Source: JACPDH01 sp041671505 (GTDB lineage Bacteria > Acidobacteriota > Thermoanaerobaculia > Gp7-AA8). Taken from it: a stretch of 64,000 nt of DNA. A program made the translations under genes and the position numbers. The notes beneath the pieces are model-generated. The model searched no databases and was not told where the DNA came from. It saw nothing but the letters and a program-made list of their open reading frames with translations. Positions 9,012-16,926 of this stretch are shown in pieces; the stretch's first letter is position 1, and every line of letters begins with the position of its first letter. The DNA is taken from positions 1-64,000 of the forward strand of contig JBAZBK010000002.1 of the NCBI GenBank assembly GCA_041671505.1. Direction: 5' to 3'.

Positions 9012-9845
9012 ATGCACATCGAAGGCAACATCGGCTTTGTCGGGGCCGGCAATATGGCGGAAGCGCTGATTCGAGGTCTCCTCAAGGGCGGTCACGTAGA
9101 GCCATCGCAGATCTCCGCGTCCGGGCCGCGGGTCGAGCGGATCGAAGAATTGCGCGAGCGCTTCGGAATCCACACGACGACCGACAACCGCGAAGTCGTG
9201 GCGCGTTCCCAGATCCTCGTCCTCTCGGTCAAGCCGCAGATCATGCGGCGCGTGCTCACAGAGATCGCCGAGACGCTTCCGGAGGACGTGCTCGTCATAT
9301 CGATCGCCGCGGGCGTGCCGATCGCGACGATCGAAGCGCGGCTCCGCCGCCAGGTGCGGATCGTGCGGGCGATGCCGAACACCCCCGCCCTCGTCGATGC
9401 CGGCGCGACGGCGATCGCATGCGGCGGACACGCCACGGAAGGCGACGCCGCTCTCGCGAAGCGAATCTTCGACGCCGTCGGGCTGACCGTCGTCCTCGAA
9501 GAGATCCACCTCGACGCCGTCACCGGGCTCTCGGGCTCCGGCCCCGCCTACATGTTCCTCATCCTCGAAGCACTGAGTGATGCAGGCGTAAAAGTCGGCC
9601 TCTCGCGCCGCAATTCGCAGCTTCTGGCCGCGCAGACGGTGCTCGGTTCCGCCAAGCTCCTGCTCGAGACCAACTACCACCCGGGACTTCTCAAGGACAT
9701 GGTCACGTCGCCGGGAGGCACCGCGATCGCAGGGCTCCACACTCTCGAGGAAGGCGGACTCCGCACCACCCTGATGAACGCCGTCGAAGTCGCCACCAAC
9801 CGCTCGAAGGAGCTCGGCAAGGCGATGCTGCAGGCGGAGGGATGA
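9012..9845 (+). CDS. proC: Pyrroline-5-carboxylate reductase
   Basis: 277 residues from ATG 9012, with GGAGG at 9001-9005 (6 nt gap). An upstream in-frame ATG at 8976 is less well placed. The NAD(P) Rossmann loop is GFVGAGNMAEALIRG. The ProC signature appears as RAMPNTPALVDAGATAI, and the dimer/active-site region as GLSGSGPAYMFLILEALSDA, with PGGTAIAGLHTLEEGG near the C-terminus. It catalyses the last step of proline synthesis in the cytoplasm, reduction of pyrroline-5-carboxylate. It reads away from the SpeE-fusion gene and is followed after 160 bp by apaG in the same direction. An iterated-word palindrome lies in between. Confidence 0.93.
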   Translation: MHIEGNIGFVGAGNMAEALIRGLLKGGHVEPSQISASGPRVERIEELRERFGIHTTTDNREVVARSQILVLSVKPQIMRRVLTEIAETLPEDVLVISIAAGVPIATIEARLRRQVRIVRAMPNTPALVDAGATAIACGGHATEGDAALAKRIFDAVGLTVVLEEIHLDAVTGLSGSGPAYMFLILEALSDAGVKVGLSRRNSQLLAAQTVLGSAKLLLETNYHPGLLKDMVTSPGGTAIAGLHTLEEGGLRTTLMNAVEVATNRSKELGKAMLQAEG

Positions 9846-9849
9846 ACCC

Positions 9850-9997
9850 AGTACTGAGTACTGAGTGCTGAGTACTGAGTGCCGAGGCTGGCCTAACGAA
9901 TGACCGGAGACCCGTCAACATGACATCGCGATACAATCACGCGCCACTGCACGCCCTCACTTCCTCTCAGCACTCAGTACTCAGTACTCAGAACTGG
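9850..9997. repeat. Iterated-word palindrome, CTGAGTA type
   Basis: The left arm (9850-9888) repeats CTGAGTA/CTGAGTG about five times after CCAGTA. The right arm (9963-9997) is the reverse complement, with repeated ACTCAGT units ending in AGAACTGG. The loop is about 74 bp and contains GCCTAAC (9891) and a -10-like TACAAT (9932-9937). The element fills the space between the proC stop and the apaG start, both on the + strand. Confidence 0.75.
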
Positions 9998-10005
9998 ATT
10001 CGTCG

Positions 10006-10389
10006 ATGAGCGACACCACCACCGAAGGCATTCGCATCCAGGTCGAGACGGAGTACGTCGAGGAGCGGAGCAACCCGCGCGACAACTACTACTTCTTCGC
10101 CTACACGGTCACGATCACGAACGTCGGCTCGCGTCCCGCACAGCTGATGAGCCGAGTCTGGATCATCACCGATGCGCAGGGCGACGAGGAACGGGTCGAA
10201 GGGCCGGGAGTCGTCGGCGAGCAGCCGCTGCTCGCACCGGGACAGTCGTTCGAGTACACCTCGTTCTGCCCCCTTCGCACCCAGTTCGGCACGATGCACG
10301 GCACCTACAAGATGGTCCGCCCCGACGGCGAGAGCTTCGACGCCGTCATCGCCCCGTTCTCGCTCGCGACGCCTAACGCAGTGAACTGA
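10006..10389 (+). CDS. apaG: ApaG-domain protein
   Basis: 127 residues, the usual length of ApaG. The FN3-like beta sandwich is recognisable from YFFAYTVTITNVGSRPAQLM, RVWIITDAQG and the conserved GVVGEQPLLAPGQSFEYTS...GTMHGTYKMV stretch. ApaG is linked in enterobacteria to cobalt/magnesium efflux phenotypes and symmetrical dinucleotide metabolism. Its biochemical role is unsettled. It is probably cytoplasmic. The codons near the end (ACG CCT AAC GCA) include the GCCTAAC heptamer. It converges on the DMT transporter gene. Confidence 0.9.
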   Translation: MSDTTTEGIRIQVETEYVEERSNPRDNYYFFAYTVTITNVGSRPAQLMSRVWIITDAQGDEERVEGPGVVGEQPLLAPGQSFEYTSFCPLRTQFGTMHGTYKMVRPDGESFDAVIAPFSLATPNAVN

Positions 10390-10564
10390 AGGCGAGAGGC
10401 GAAAGGCGAGAGGCGACGAGCAGTCAACAGTAGAGCGTCGCGACTGGCGATCGCAGCAAGGAGCCAGACTCCGCGGAAGGGCACCGATCGTCGTGTGCAC
10501 CTTGCCGCATGCAGGGCTGCCTCGCCTACTTCTCGGCTTTCGCCTCTCGCCTCTCGCCTTGGCC
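10387..10564. repeat. Iterated-word palindrome, GCGAGAG type, entering a coding end
   Basis: The left arm (10387-10424) is GAAGGCGAGAGGCGAAAGGC and onward. The right arm (10533-10564) is CTCGGCTTTCGCCTCTCGCC and onward. The loop is about 108 bp. It lies between convergent genes. The right arm overlaps the last codons of the DMT transporter gene, whose C-terminus GERREAKAEK is simply the arm in translation. Confidence 0.7.
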
Positions 10565-11383
10565 CGACGTGCTCGCCGTTCTCCACGCGACCGCCGCCAG
10601 CACGATGAGTCCACCGGCGATGGCGTGCGCGCCGGGCCGCTCACCGATGAAGAGGAGCACCCATATCGGGTTCGTGATCGGCTCGAGCATGCCGAGGAGC
10701 GAGGCGTGGACGGCGGGAACGGACTTGAGCCCTCTGACGAACAGCGCGTAAGGCACGGCGATCTGGAACACGCCGAGGAACAGGAGCACGGCGGCGGACT
10801 TCGTCGATACCTCGATCCCCGGGAGCGCGAGCGGCGCGAGAGCGCCGGCGGCGAGGATGTTGCCCCAGCAGACGGCCGCTTCCGCGCCGCTGTCACGCTC
10901 GCGCCTGAGCCCGAGGTAGATCCCGGCGAAGAAGAGCGACGAGAGGAGCGCCACGAGGTTTCCCGCCATGCCGCGCGTGTCGACATCACCCGCAAAGAAG
11001 AGCGTCATCCCGCCGAACGCGACCGCGGCCGCCACGATGTCGATCCTCCGGAGCTTTTCGCCGAGCACGCGCGGGGAGAGAAGGATGACCCAGATGATGC
11101 CGCTGTACTGGATGAAGATCGCGTTCGCAGCGGTGGTCCACTTCGTGGCGGTCACGAAGCAGGTCAGGCATCCGGCGTAGCTGACGAGGGCCACGAAGAA
11201 CGCGGGAGTCAGTTTCGGAATGCGTGGGCGGAAGATCGCGAAGAGCGCCACCGCGGCCACCGCCGAGCGAAGACATGCCACCTCGAGCGGCCCGTTCGTC
11301 ACGGCCTTGATCCCGATCCCGCCCGTGGACCAGAGAATCGCCGCGATGATGATCAGCCAGCTGCCTTTTCGGTCGGGGGTCAT
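10526..11383 (-). CDS. EamA/DMT-superfamily transporter
   Basis: 285 residues with about ten hydrophobic helices in the two-times-five EamA arrangement. It starts with GSWLIIIAAILWSTGGIGIK, and the second repeat begins near NLVALLSSLFFAGIYLGLRR. The glycine- and proline-rich segment ITNPIWVLLFIGERPG near the C-terminus is typical of DMT exporters of amino acids or metabolites. The substrate is unknown and the location is the inner membrane. The tail (GQGERREAKAEK) is encoded by the arm of an intergenic palindrome, which suggests the original stop was lost or replaced when the repeat arose. The 5' leader abuts another palindrome arm (from 11387). Confidence 0.82.
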   Translation of the reverse strand: MTPDRKGSWLIIIAAILWSTGGIGIKAVTNGPLEVACLRSAVAAVALFAIFRPRIPKLTPAFFVALVSYAGCLTCFVTATKWTTAANAIFIQYSGIIWVILLSPRVLGEKLRRIDIVAAAVAFGGMTLFFAGDVDTRGMAGNLVALLSSLFFAGIYLGLRRERDSGAEAAVCWGNILAAGALAPLALPGIEVSTKSAAVLLFLGVFQIAVPYALFVRGLKSVPAVHASLLGMLEPITNPIWVLLFIGERPGAHAIAGGLIVLAAVAWRTASTSGQGERREAKAEK

Positions 11384-11386
11384 CTC

Positions 11387-11568
11387 GTTGTTGGTTGTTA
11401 GTTGTTAGTTGTTAGTTGTTAGACGTGCGGCGTGGATCGTTCTGAACGCGAGGTGGTCGAAATTGCGTCGTCAGGTGCATGGCCTTCACTTCGCGAAGCC
11501 GTCCCGTGGGGATGCGGTAAAAAGCTGGATTCGCCATGCCTGTCTAACAACTAACAACTAACAACTAG
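11387..11568. repeat. Iterated-word palindrome, TTAGTTG type
   Basis: The left arm (11387-11423) is repeated TTGTTAG units. The right arm (11541-11568) is repeated CTAACAA units, the reverse complement, around a 117-bp loop. Both flanking genes are on the minus strand (DMT transporter start 11383, DUF1684 stop 11579). The word is A/T-rich compared with the surrounding DNA. Confidence 0.75.
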
Positions 11569-11578
11569 CTGCCGCCGC

Positions 11579-12544
11579 CTAATGGTCCCCCCACCTCTTC
11601 TCCCCCGCCTCGATGGCGATCGGGAGTTTGTTCTGCTTTGGAGGAAGGGGGCAGGTGGCGAAGGGAGAGAAGACGCAGGGCGGGTTGTACGCCTTGTTGA
11701 AGTCGACGATGACCTTACCGTCGGGTCCGGGCGGCTCGGCGTAGAGGAAGCGCCCGGCGCCATAGGTCGTCGTGCGATTTGTCGCGTCGCCGAAAATGAT
11801 GAAGTAGCTCGGGTCGTCGCCCTCGAGAATCGGCTCGAGGCGATACGTCTTGCCTTCGACCTCGAAGACGAGCGCGCCCGGGCTCGGCTGTGGCTCGGTT
11901 TGTCCGAGCACGTTCGTGATCGGAATCTGCTTCGGCGGGTCGTACTTCTCGAGGCGCGCCTCGAAGCGCCACCTGGGGTCGACCGGATAGTGATCGATGC
12001 CGGTGAAGCCTTTCCTCGCCTCGCTCTCGCTGTCCTTGATCCGGACGCCGAGCTTTCCACCCCGCTCGATCAGGTAGAACTTCACGGTGCCGCTGAGCAG
12101 CATCGTCGGCGCGCCCGACGTGTCGGGCTTCAGCTCTGTCGGAGTGGTGACCGCCTTGCCGTCGATCGTCACGCGCGTGCCCGTTGCCGGGACGAACGTC
12201 GCCTTGCCCTTCTCGAGCCGGATCGTTCCTTCGTTCGCCGCCGTCTTCCCTTCGGGGAGCGCCACGACGCTTTTCGGCACGGAGCCGACGCTGTTGTCTC
12301 CCTCCGCGAGCCAGGAGAGCCCGACGAGCGTCAACCACCCGTCGTCCGCTTTCAGCCTCTCGATGCGGCGGGCCCGCCATGTCTCAACCTCTTCGGCTGG
12401 CGTCATCGGCTTCGCCGCGACGGTCTCGGTAGCGGCGGCAGGTGCCGGCGGCGCGCTCGTCGCCGATGCAGGAGCTTCGGTCTTCGCGCACGAAAATGCG
12501 AGCGTCAACGCCAGCGCCACGAATGCGATCTGAAGTTTCTTCAT
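11579..12544 (-). CDS. DUF1684-family protein, probable lipoprotein
   Basis: 321 residues from ATG 12544, with GGAG about 7 nt upstream. The N-terminus MKKLQIAFVALALTLAFSC is a signal peptide ending in a cysteine. The lipobox (AFSC) is imperfect but plausible. An Ala/Pro-rich linker follows, then the DUF1684 domain: RRIERLKADDGWLTLVGLSW near the start, GTVKFYLIERGGKLGVRIKD in the middle, and the conserved Cys-containing FSPFATCPLPPKQNKL at the C-terminus. The biochemical function of DUF1684 is unknown. It is probably exported and membrane-anchored. It appears monocistronic, with palindromic repeats on both sides. Confidence 0.8.
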   Translation of the reverse strand: MKKLQIAFVALALTLAFSCAKTEAPASATSAPPAPAAATETVAAKPMTPAEEVETWRARRIERLKADDGWLTLVGLSWLAEGDNSVGSVPKSVVALPEGKTAANEGTIRLEKGKATFVPATGTRVTIDGKAVTTPTELKPDTSGAPTMLLSGTVKFYLIERGGKLGVRIKDSESEARKGFTGIDHYPVDPRWRFEARLEKYDPPKQIPITNVLGQTEPQPSPGALVFEVEGKTYRLEPILEGDDPSYFIIFGDATNRTTTYGAGRFLYAEPPGPDGKVIVDFNKAYNPPCVFSPFATCPLPPKQNKLPIAIEAGEKRWGDH

Positions 12545-12615
12545 CGTCTGCTCCCGATCCGGCGCCCCTTCGGGGCGCGAATGAATCCGCCGCAACGTTC
12601 CCCCGGCTGAAGCCG

Positions 12616-12769
12616 CAATGGACTTGAGTTAAGGGGAAAACCCAGAAGTTAGAACGCAGAACGATGAATTCAGAACCCAGAAAGGGCACGTTTGAGCCCA
12701 TTTCTGGATTCAACATTCAGCGTTCTGCCTTCTAACTTCGGCTTCTCCTCCGTTAAGTCAAAACCATTG
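12616..12769. mobile_element. 154-bp MITE-like palindromic element, copy 1
   Basis: The termini are CAATGG and CCATTG. Inside them are imperfect inverted arms (GACTTGAGTTAAGG versus CCGTTAAGTC), and the centre pairs CAGAACCCAGAAA with TTTCTGGATTC. The element is bounded on both sides by the 11-bp direct repeat GGCTGAAGCCG (12605-12615 and 12770-12780), which looks like a target-site duplication. It has no coding capacity. A second copy of identical length lies at 21520-21673. An 11-bp duplication would fit an IS4-like transposase acting in trans, but this is inference. Confidence 0.8.
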
Positions 12770-12855
12770 GGCTGAAGCCGGGGGCTACCGATCCGTCGTC
12801 GCTTCGCGACGAAGAACTCCGGTCGAACCCCAACCGCTACGCCTAACAAACCAAT

Positions 12856-12923
12856 ACAGGCTGCCTGCTTTGGCCTCTGGCCTGCTTTTCGCCTCTTCGC
12901 CTCTTCGCCTCTCGCCTCTTCGC
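12856..12923. repeat. Single iterated-word arm (GGCCTCT and CGCCTCTT units)
   Basis: TTGGCCTCTGGCCTGC is followed by several CGCCTCTT/CGCCTCTC units, running up to the stop codon of the GAF-GGDEF-like gene at 12924. No complementary second arm is visible nearby. It is probably a degraded member of the iterated-word palindromes. With the 154-bp element it fills the 379-bp gap from 12545, where I see no gene. Confidence 0.55.
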
Positions 12924-13967
12924 CTATCGCCTGCTCAGCGACGCCAGCCTCGTCCGGTTCCCCCCACCCTCGCGCGCGAGCTGGAGGGCGTGAGTCACTG
13001 CGCCGAGAAGATCGTCGGCAGTCGCGGTCTCGTCGTCGGACGACGAACCGACGGCAATCGTGATCGTCGCGCGCACCGGCCCCGAAGAGGTCTCCACCCG
13101 GGCGAGCGAGCGCGACTGACGGATCCGCTCGGCGGCGACCGCGGCCCGCGCGAGGTCGGCTCCCGGCAGGACGACGAGAAATTCGCTGTCGCTCCAGCGT
13201 CCCAGAGAATCGTACGGCCTCACGGCCATCCGCACCGCGTGCGAGACCTCCGCGAGCACGAGATCGCCCCGGATCCGTCCTGTCTTTTCCGACGCGCGCT
13301 CCACGCCGTCGATACCGACGAGCATCACTCCGACCGGCTGCCGCTCGTGCTTCGCGCGCGACAGCTCGCGCTCGAGGATTTCGCGGATCGCCGGAGCGCG
13401 CCAGAAGCGCGTGATCGAGTCGACGCGAGGATGCGCGTCGAGCCGCTCCCTCTCGAACACGACCTCGAGCTGCGACGCGCGCGAGCGCGGCAACAGCAGC
13501 TCGGACTGAACCCAGCCAGCCAGATCGCGAAACGTCTGCACGTCGACCGCGCTGATCGAGTGCGGGCGGTAGTCGACGACGCAGAAGCTCCCGACGCGCC
13601 GCCCGTCCATCGCGTGGATCGGGTGCCCCATGTAAAACCTGAGGTGAGGATCGCCCGTGACGTGGGGGTGGTCCCGCCAGCGCGGATCAGCCTTCGTATC
13701 GGGGATGACGAGCGGAGCGTCCTGCAGGATCGTGTGCGCGCAGATCGCGCCATCGCGCGCTACCTCGCGCAGCGCGAGGCCGTGCGAGGACTTGAACCAG
13801 AGCCGCTCGGCGTCGATGAAGCCGATCGTCGAGACCGGCGCGTCGAGCAGCCGGCCGGCAAGCCGCGTGATCCTGTCGAAACGCTCCTCCCGCGCGGTGT
13901 CGAGAACCCGCAGGTGCTGAAGCGACTTGAGGCGTTCGGATTCGTCGTCGGGGCGAGGTGCGTGCAT
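12924..13967 (-). CDS. GAF-domain protein with degenerate GGDEF domain
   Basis: 347 residues from ATG 13967. A longer frame to 14039 would overlap the neighbouring gene. Residues of roughly 10-160 form a GAF domain of the 'LKSLQHLRVLDTAREERFDR' type common in cyanobacterial and acidobacterial signalling proteins. A GGDEF fold follows (about 185-340). The catalytic motif reads RWSDSEFLVV where RYGGDEFLVV is expected, so both glycines and the metal-binding aspartate are lost. Diguanylate cyclase activity is unlikely. It may bind a ligand through GAF or act as a pseudo-cyclase partner. It follows the PLP-enzyme gene by 47 nt on the same strand, so they may be cotranscribed. Confidence 0.75.
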   Translation of the reverse strand: MHAPRPDDESERLKSLQHLRVLDTAREERFDRITRLAGRLLDAPVSTIGFIDAERLWFKSSHGLALREVARDGAICAHTILQDAPLVIPDTKADPRWRDHPHVTGDPHLRFYMGHPIHAMDGRRVGSFCVVDYRPHSISAVDVQTFRDLAGWVQSELLLPRSRASQLEVVFERERLDAHPRVDSITRFWRAPAIREILERELSRAKHERQPVGVMLVGIDGVERASEKTGRIRGDLVLAEVSHAVRMAVRPYDSLGRWSDSEFLVVLPGADLARAAVAAERIRQSRSLARVETSSGPVRATITIAVGSSSDDETATADDLLGAVTHALQLAREGGGNRTRLASLSRR

Positions 13968-14014
13968 GTGCAGGTGGGCCGCATGAATGATACATGAGAG
14001 GAGTGACGCCTCCG

Positions 14015-15127
14015 CTACCAGCCACGGCAGGGACGCCACTCGCCGACGACCTCGCTCTCATCGAGCACGAGATACGCGTCGAAGAGCGCCGCGGCGAGGC
14101 ACGAATGGTTGGGAACGATGCGGAGCCGGTCACCGATCGCAAGGGGTCCGATCTCCTCGCGCCAGCGGATCACGCCGTGTTCCTGGGAAAGCGAGACGAC
14201 TCGCGCGGGCAGCGGTACGCCGTCGAGGCGGCAGACGACGCCGTAGCCGAATGCGGGATCGACGTGCGCGGGACCCGCATCCTTCGACAGAGCTAGAGCG
14301 CCGGCGTCGACGATGCACTCGCCCCGCCCTTCGTTGACGCCGATCACCGTCGCGACGACGAAGACAGCGCAATCGGAGAGGCGGCACGACCCGATCGCCG
14401 CCTGGAAAGCGTCGTAGAAGATGTAGTTGCCGGGCCTGATCTCGTCGACGCCCGCGATCGGCGCGACCGACATCGTCGGCGTGGAGCCGACGCTGCGGAC
14501 CAGGCCCTGGATACCCTCGTCCGCAAGAGTCGCCCCGAGCCGCGCCACCGCCTCGCGCTCGGTCGCCGCAATCGTCACGATCTCCTCGGCACCACGCGCG
14601 TGGTACGACTGGCCCGCGTGCGTCAGCAGGCCGCGCAACCGGAGCCGCTCCGAGCGTGCGATCGCGAGCGCGAGCTCGACGCTCGAACGCGCATCGGGAT
14701 CGACGCCGGCGCGGTGGTAGCCGCAGTCGACCTTCAGCATCACGTCGAAGGCGGCGTCGTGCGACCCGGCGAACTCTTCGAGCGCCGCGACCGTGACCGG
14801 GTGATCGACGAGAAGAATCAACCTCGCCTTCTTCGCGATGCCGAGGCATCGCTCGAGCTTTGCCGGCGCGAGCGGCACCGCCCACGTGATGTCGTCGAAT
14901 CCGGCGTCCGCGAAAAAATCCGCCTCGGCGAGGGTCGAAACCGTGATCGGCCCGTCGTCTTCGCCGTGCTGCATCCGCGCTCCCTCGATCGTCTTGTGCG
15001 TCTTGACGTGAGGCCGGAAGACGACGCCGGCCAACAGCGCCTTTGTGCGCATCCGGTCGCAGTTCGCCTTTGCGATCGAGCGGTCGACGACGAACGCGGG
15101 GGTCGGAATTCGTAACAGTGCAGTCAT
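14015..15127 (-). CDS. DSD1-family PLP enzyme (D-threonine aldolase / D-serine dehydratase-like)
   Basis: 370 residues from ATG 15127, preceded by AGGAA. The fold-type III (alanine-racemase-like) barrel opens with IPTPAFVVDRSIAKANCDRM. The PLP lysine is in FRPHVKTHKT. Family positions such as DCGYHRAGVD, LLTHAGQSYH and GSTPTMSVAP are intact. The C-terminal zinc-site pattern NHSCLAAALFD (His-x-Cys) matches D-serine dehydratase and metal-dependent D-threonine aldolase. It probably degrades a D-beta-hydroxy amino acid in the cytoplasm, and sequence alone does not separate the two activities. It is divergent from dinB with 45 bp between the starts. Confidence 0.82.
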   Translation of the reverse strand: MTALLRIPTPAFVVDRSIAKANCDRMRTKALLAGVVFRPHVKTHKTIEGARMQHGEDDGPITVSTLAEADFFADAGFDDITWAVPLAPAKLERCLGIAKKARLILLVDHPVTVAALEEFAGSHDAAFDVMLKVDCGYHRAGVDPDARSSVELALAIARSERLRLRGLLTHAGQSYHARGAEEIVTIAATEREAVARLGATLADEGIQGLVRSVGSTPTMSVAPIAGVDEIRPGNYIFYDAFQAAIGSCRLSDCAVFVVATVIGVNEGRGECIVDAGALALSKDAGPAHVDPAFGYGVVCRLDGVPLPARVVSLSQEHGVIRWREEIGPLAIGDRLRIVPNHSCLAAALFDAYLVLDESEVVGEWRPCRGW

Positions 15128-15172
15128 CGGCGTGTTCCTGCCGGTTGAGGATACAGTAGTGTCGGCACGGTG

Positions 15173-16267
15173 ATGGTCGAGAGCCACGACGATAAGGCGG
15201 ACGCGCCGCCCCGGAAGATCATCCACGTCGACATGGACGCGTTCTACGCGTCGGTCGAGCAGCGCGACGACCCCGCGTTGCGCGGCCGCCCCGTCATCGT
15301 CGCGTGGGAGGGGCCTCGGAGCGTCGTCTGCGCCGCCTCGTACGAGGCGCGGCGATTCGGCGTCCGCTCCGCGATCCCGGCGCTGCGCGCCCGCAAGCTA
15401 TGCCCCGAGGGGGTGTTCGTTGCGCCTAACTTCGAGAAATACCGCGCGGTCTCGAGCGCGATCGGCGAGATCTTCCGGCGACACACCCCGCTCGTCGAGT
15501 TCCTCTCGCTCGACGAGGCCTACCTCGACGTCACGGTGGAGCTGACAGGGATCGAGACGGCGACCGAGACGGCGAAGGTCATACGCCGCGAGATACGCGA
15601 GGAGACGGGGCTGACGGCCTCGGCGGGCGTCGCTCCCAACAAGTTCCTTGCCAAGATCGCGTCGGACTGGAAGAAGCCCGACGGGCTCTTCGTGATCCGG
15701 CCGTCGCAGGTCGACGCGTTCCTTCAGCCGCTTCCTGTCGGCAAGATCCCGGGCGTAGGCCACGCGACCGAGATGGTGCTGACGGAAATGGGAATCGCGA
15801 CGATCGGAGACGTCCGCGCGCAGAGCGAGGAGGCGCTGGTGAGGCGCCTCGGCTCGTTCGGCCACCGGCTGCACGAGCTCGCGTTCGGCGTCGACCGGAG
15901 CCAGGTCATCTCCGAGCACGAGACGAAGTCGGTGTCGATCGAGAACACCTTTGCGCGCGACCTGACGCTCGACGAGATCAGGGAAGAGCTACGAAGCTCG
16001 ATTCCGCGATTCTGGGAACGGATGAGCAGCAAAGGGCTGGTCGGGCGCACGGTGACGGTGAAACTTCGCGCCGCCGACTTTCGGACCGCCACGAGACGGA
16101 TGACCCTTCCGGCGCCTCCGGCGTCAGGCGACGAGTTGTATGCCGCCGGCGCCGAACTACTCGGACGCTTCGAGTTCGGGGAGGGAACGCTTTACCGGCT
16201 CGTCGGAATCGGACTGTCCAATTTCGGTCCCGTCGATGAGACCCCGCAGAGAGCGCTCTTCGGCTGA
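15173..16267 (+). CDS. dinB: DNA polymerase IV (Y family)
   Basis: 364 residues from ATG 15173, with an adjacent GTG at 15170 possible. The palm metal ligands are in IIHVDMDAFYASVE and SLDEAYLDVT. The nucleotide-binding YEARRFGVRS segment is conserved, and KIPGVGHATEMVL is the helix-hairpin-helix thumb. The little-finger domain ends with TPQRALFG, which contains a beta-clamp binding motif (QRALF). The enzyme does error-prone translesion synthesis. No LexA-type box could be identified in the 45-bp divergent spacer, where GATACAGT near 15150 may be a -10 element. It converges on the small XRE gene. Confidence 0.92.
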   Translation: MVESHDDKADAPPRKIIHVDMDAFYASVEQRDDPALRGRPVIVAWEGPRSVVCAASYEARRFGVRSAIPALRARKLCPEGVFVAPNFEKYRAVSSAIGEIFRRHTPLVEFLSLDEAYLDVTVELTGIETATETAKVIRREIREETGLTASAGVAPNKFLAKIASDWKKPDGLFVIRPSQVDAFLQPLPVGKIPGVGHATEMVLTEMGIATIGDVRAQSEEALVRRLGSFGHRLHELAFGVDRSQVISEHETKSVSIENTFARDLTLDEIREELRSSIPRFWERMSSKGLVGRTVTVKLRAADFRTATRRMTLPAPPASGDELYAAGAELLGRFEFGEGTLYRLVGIGLSNFGPVDETPQRALFG

Positions 16268-16299
16268 GTCAAGCGGAGGGTGCCCGCCTCCTCGGATGC

Positions 16300-16316
16300 C
16301 GCTGCTGCAGGCAGCG
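16300..16316. terminator. Small hairpin between dinB and the XRE gene
   Basis: CGCTGC-TGCAG-GCAGCG is a perfect 6-bp stem in the 49-bp gap between convergent stops. No T-tract follows on either strand, so termination is uncertain. Confidence 0.35.
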
Positions 16317-16604
16317 TTACCGGGATGCGGCAAGGAGCGCAGAGTGAATCTCGGCGATGAGCGCGGACGGCTCGAGAGACATCGCCTCCGCGATGCGGAT
16401 CAGCTCGACGACGTCGAGCCGCCGGCTGCCGCTCTCGACCTTCGAAAGCCATGATGGTGGAACGCCGAGCCTGGCGGCGACATCCGACTGCTTGATCCCC
16501 GCGGCTTCGCGCACGCGAACGAGAACCTTGCCCATGACGACCAGCTCGTCGGCGAGCTTCGCCTTCGTCGAGACCCTCCCCTGACCGCCAAACCTCGTCG
16601 CCAT
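16317..16604 (-). CDS. XRE-type helix-turn-helix regulator
   Basis: 95 residues from ATG 16604, with GGGGAG about 10 nt upstream. The HTH covers roughly residues 30-80: VREAAGIKQSDVAARLGVPP contains the first helices and SWLSKVESGSRRLDVVELIR the recognition and following helices. No other domain is present, so it resembles a small XRE/Cro-type repressor or an antitoxin-like protein. No toxin gene is next to it. A perfect dyad lies 32-48 nt upstream of its start (16636-16652) and could be its own operator. Confidence 0.8.
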   Translation of the reverse strand: MATRFGGQGRVSTKAKLADELVVMGKVLVRVREAAGIKQSDVAARLGVPPSWLSKVESGSRRLDVVELIRIAEAMSLEPSALIAEIHSALLAASR

Positions 16605-16635
16605 ACAGTAGTTTCTCCCCGGCTCGCGATCGATT

Positions 16636-16652
16636 CGACGGGATATCCGTCG
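16636..16652. promoter_or_regulatory. Dyad CGACGG-N5-CCGTCG, candidate XRE operator
   Basis: A perfect 6-bp inverted repeat with a 5-nt centre, just upstream of the XRE start codon in a 322-bp divergent intergenic region (16605-16926). XRE repressors often bind such dyads at their own promoters. The rest of the region has no gene. The other end carries TAGAAT (16901-16906) and GGAGAG in front of the DapB-like gene. Confidence 0.45.
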
Positions 16653-16926
16653 CACGAGCCGCGCTCTTCGCTCGTCACCGCGGCTGCGTCCCTCGGGCGG
16701 TGACATCTGAACCTGACACGACCGCGCCCGGCGCGCTACCCACGAAAGTGAGTCATCCGCCAGTTAAGGCGCATCAGGAACCTTGAAGCGGCCCAATCCG
16801 CACGTCCCGGCTCGACGTGCCGCCTCGGAATATCGCCCTCCGGTGCCTCAGCCACGCCCTCCTGTGATTCGCGTCGCCTCCGCGCGCGGTCGAACCCCGC
16901 TAGAATCGGTCGGCGGAGAGACGCCC

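Noticed and set aside
8772..9740. Upstream extension of the SpeE-fusion reading frame
   Set aside because: It overlaps proC on the other strand and an intergenic palindrome. The hydrophobic protein begins naturally at GTG 8771.
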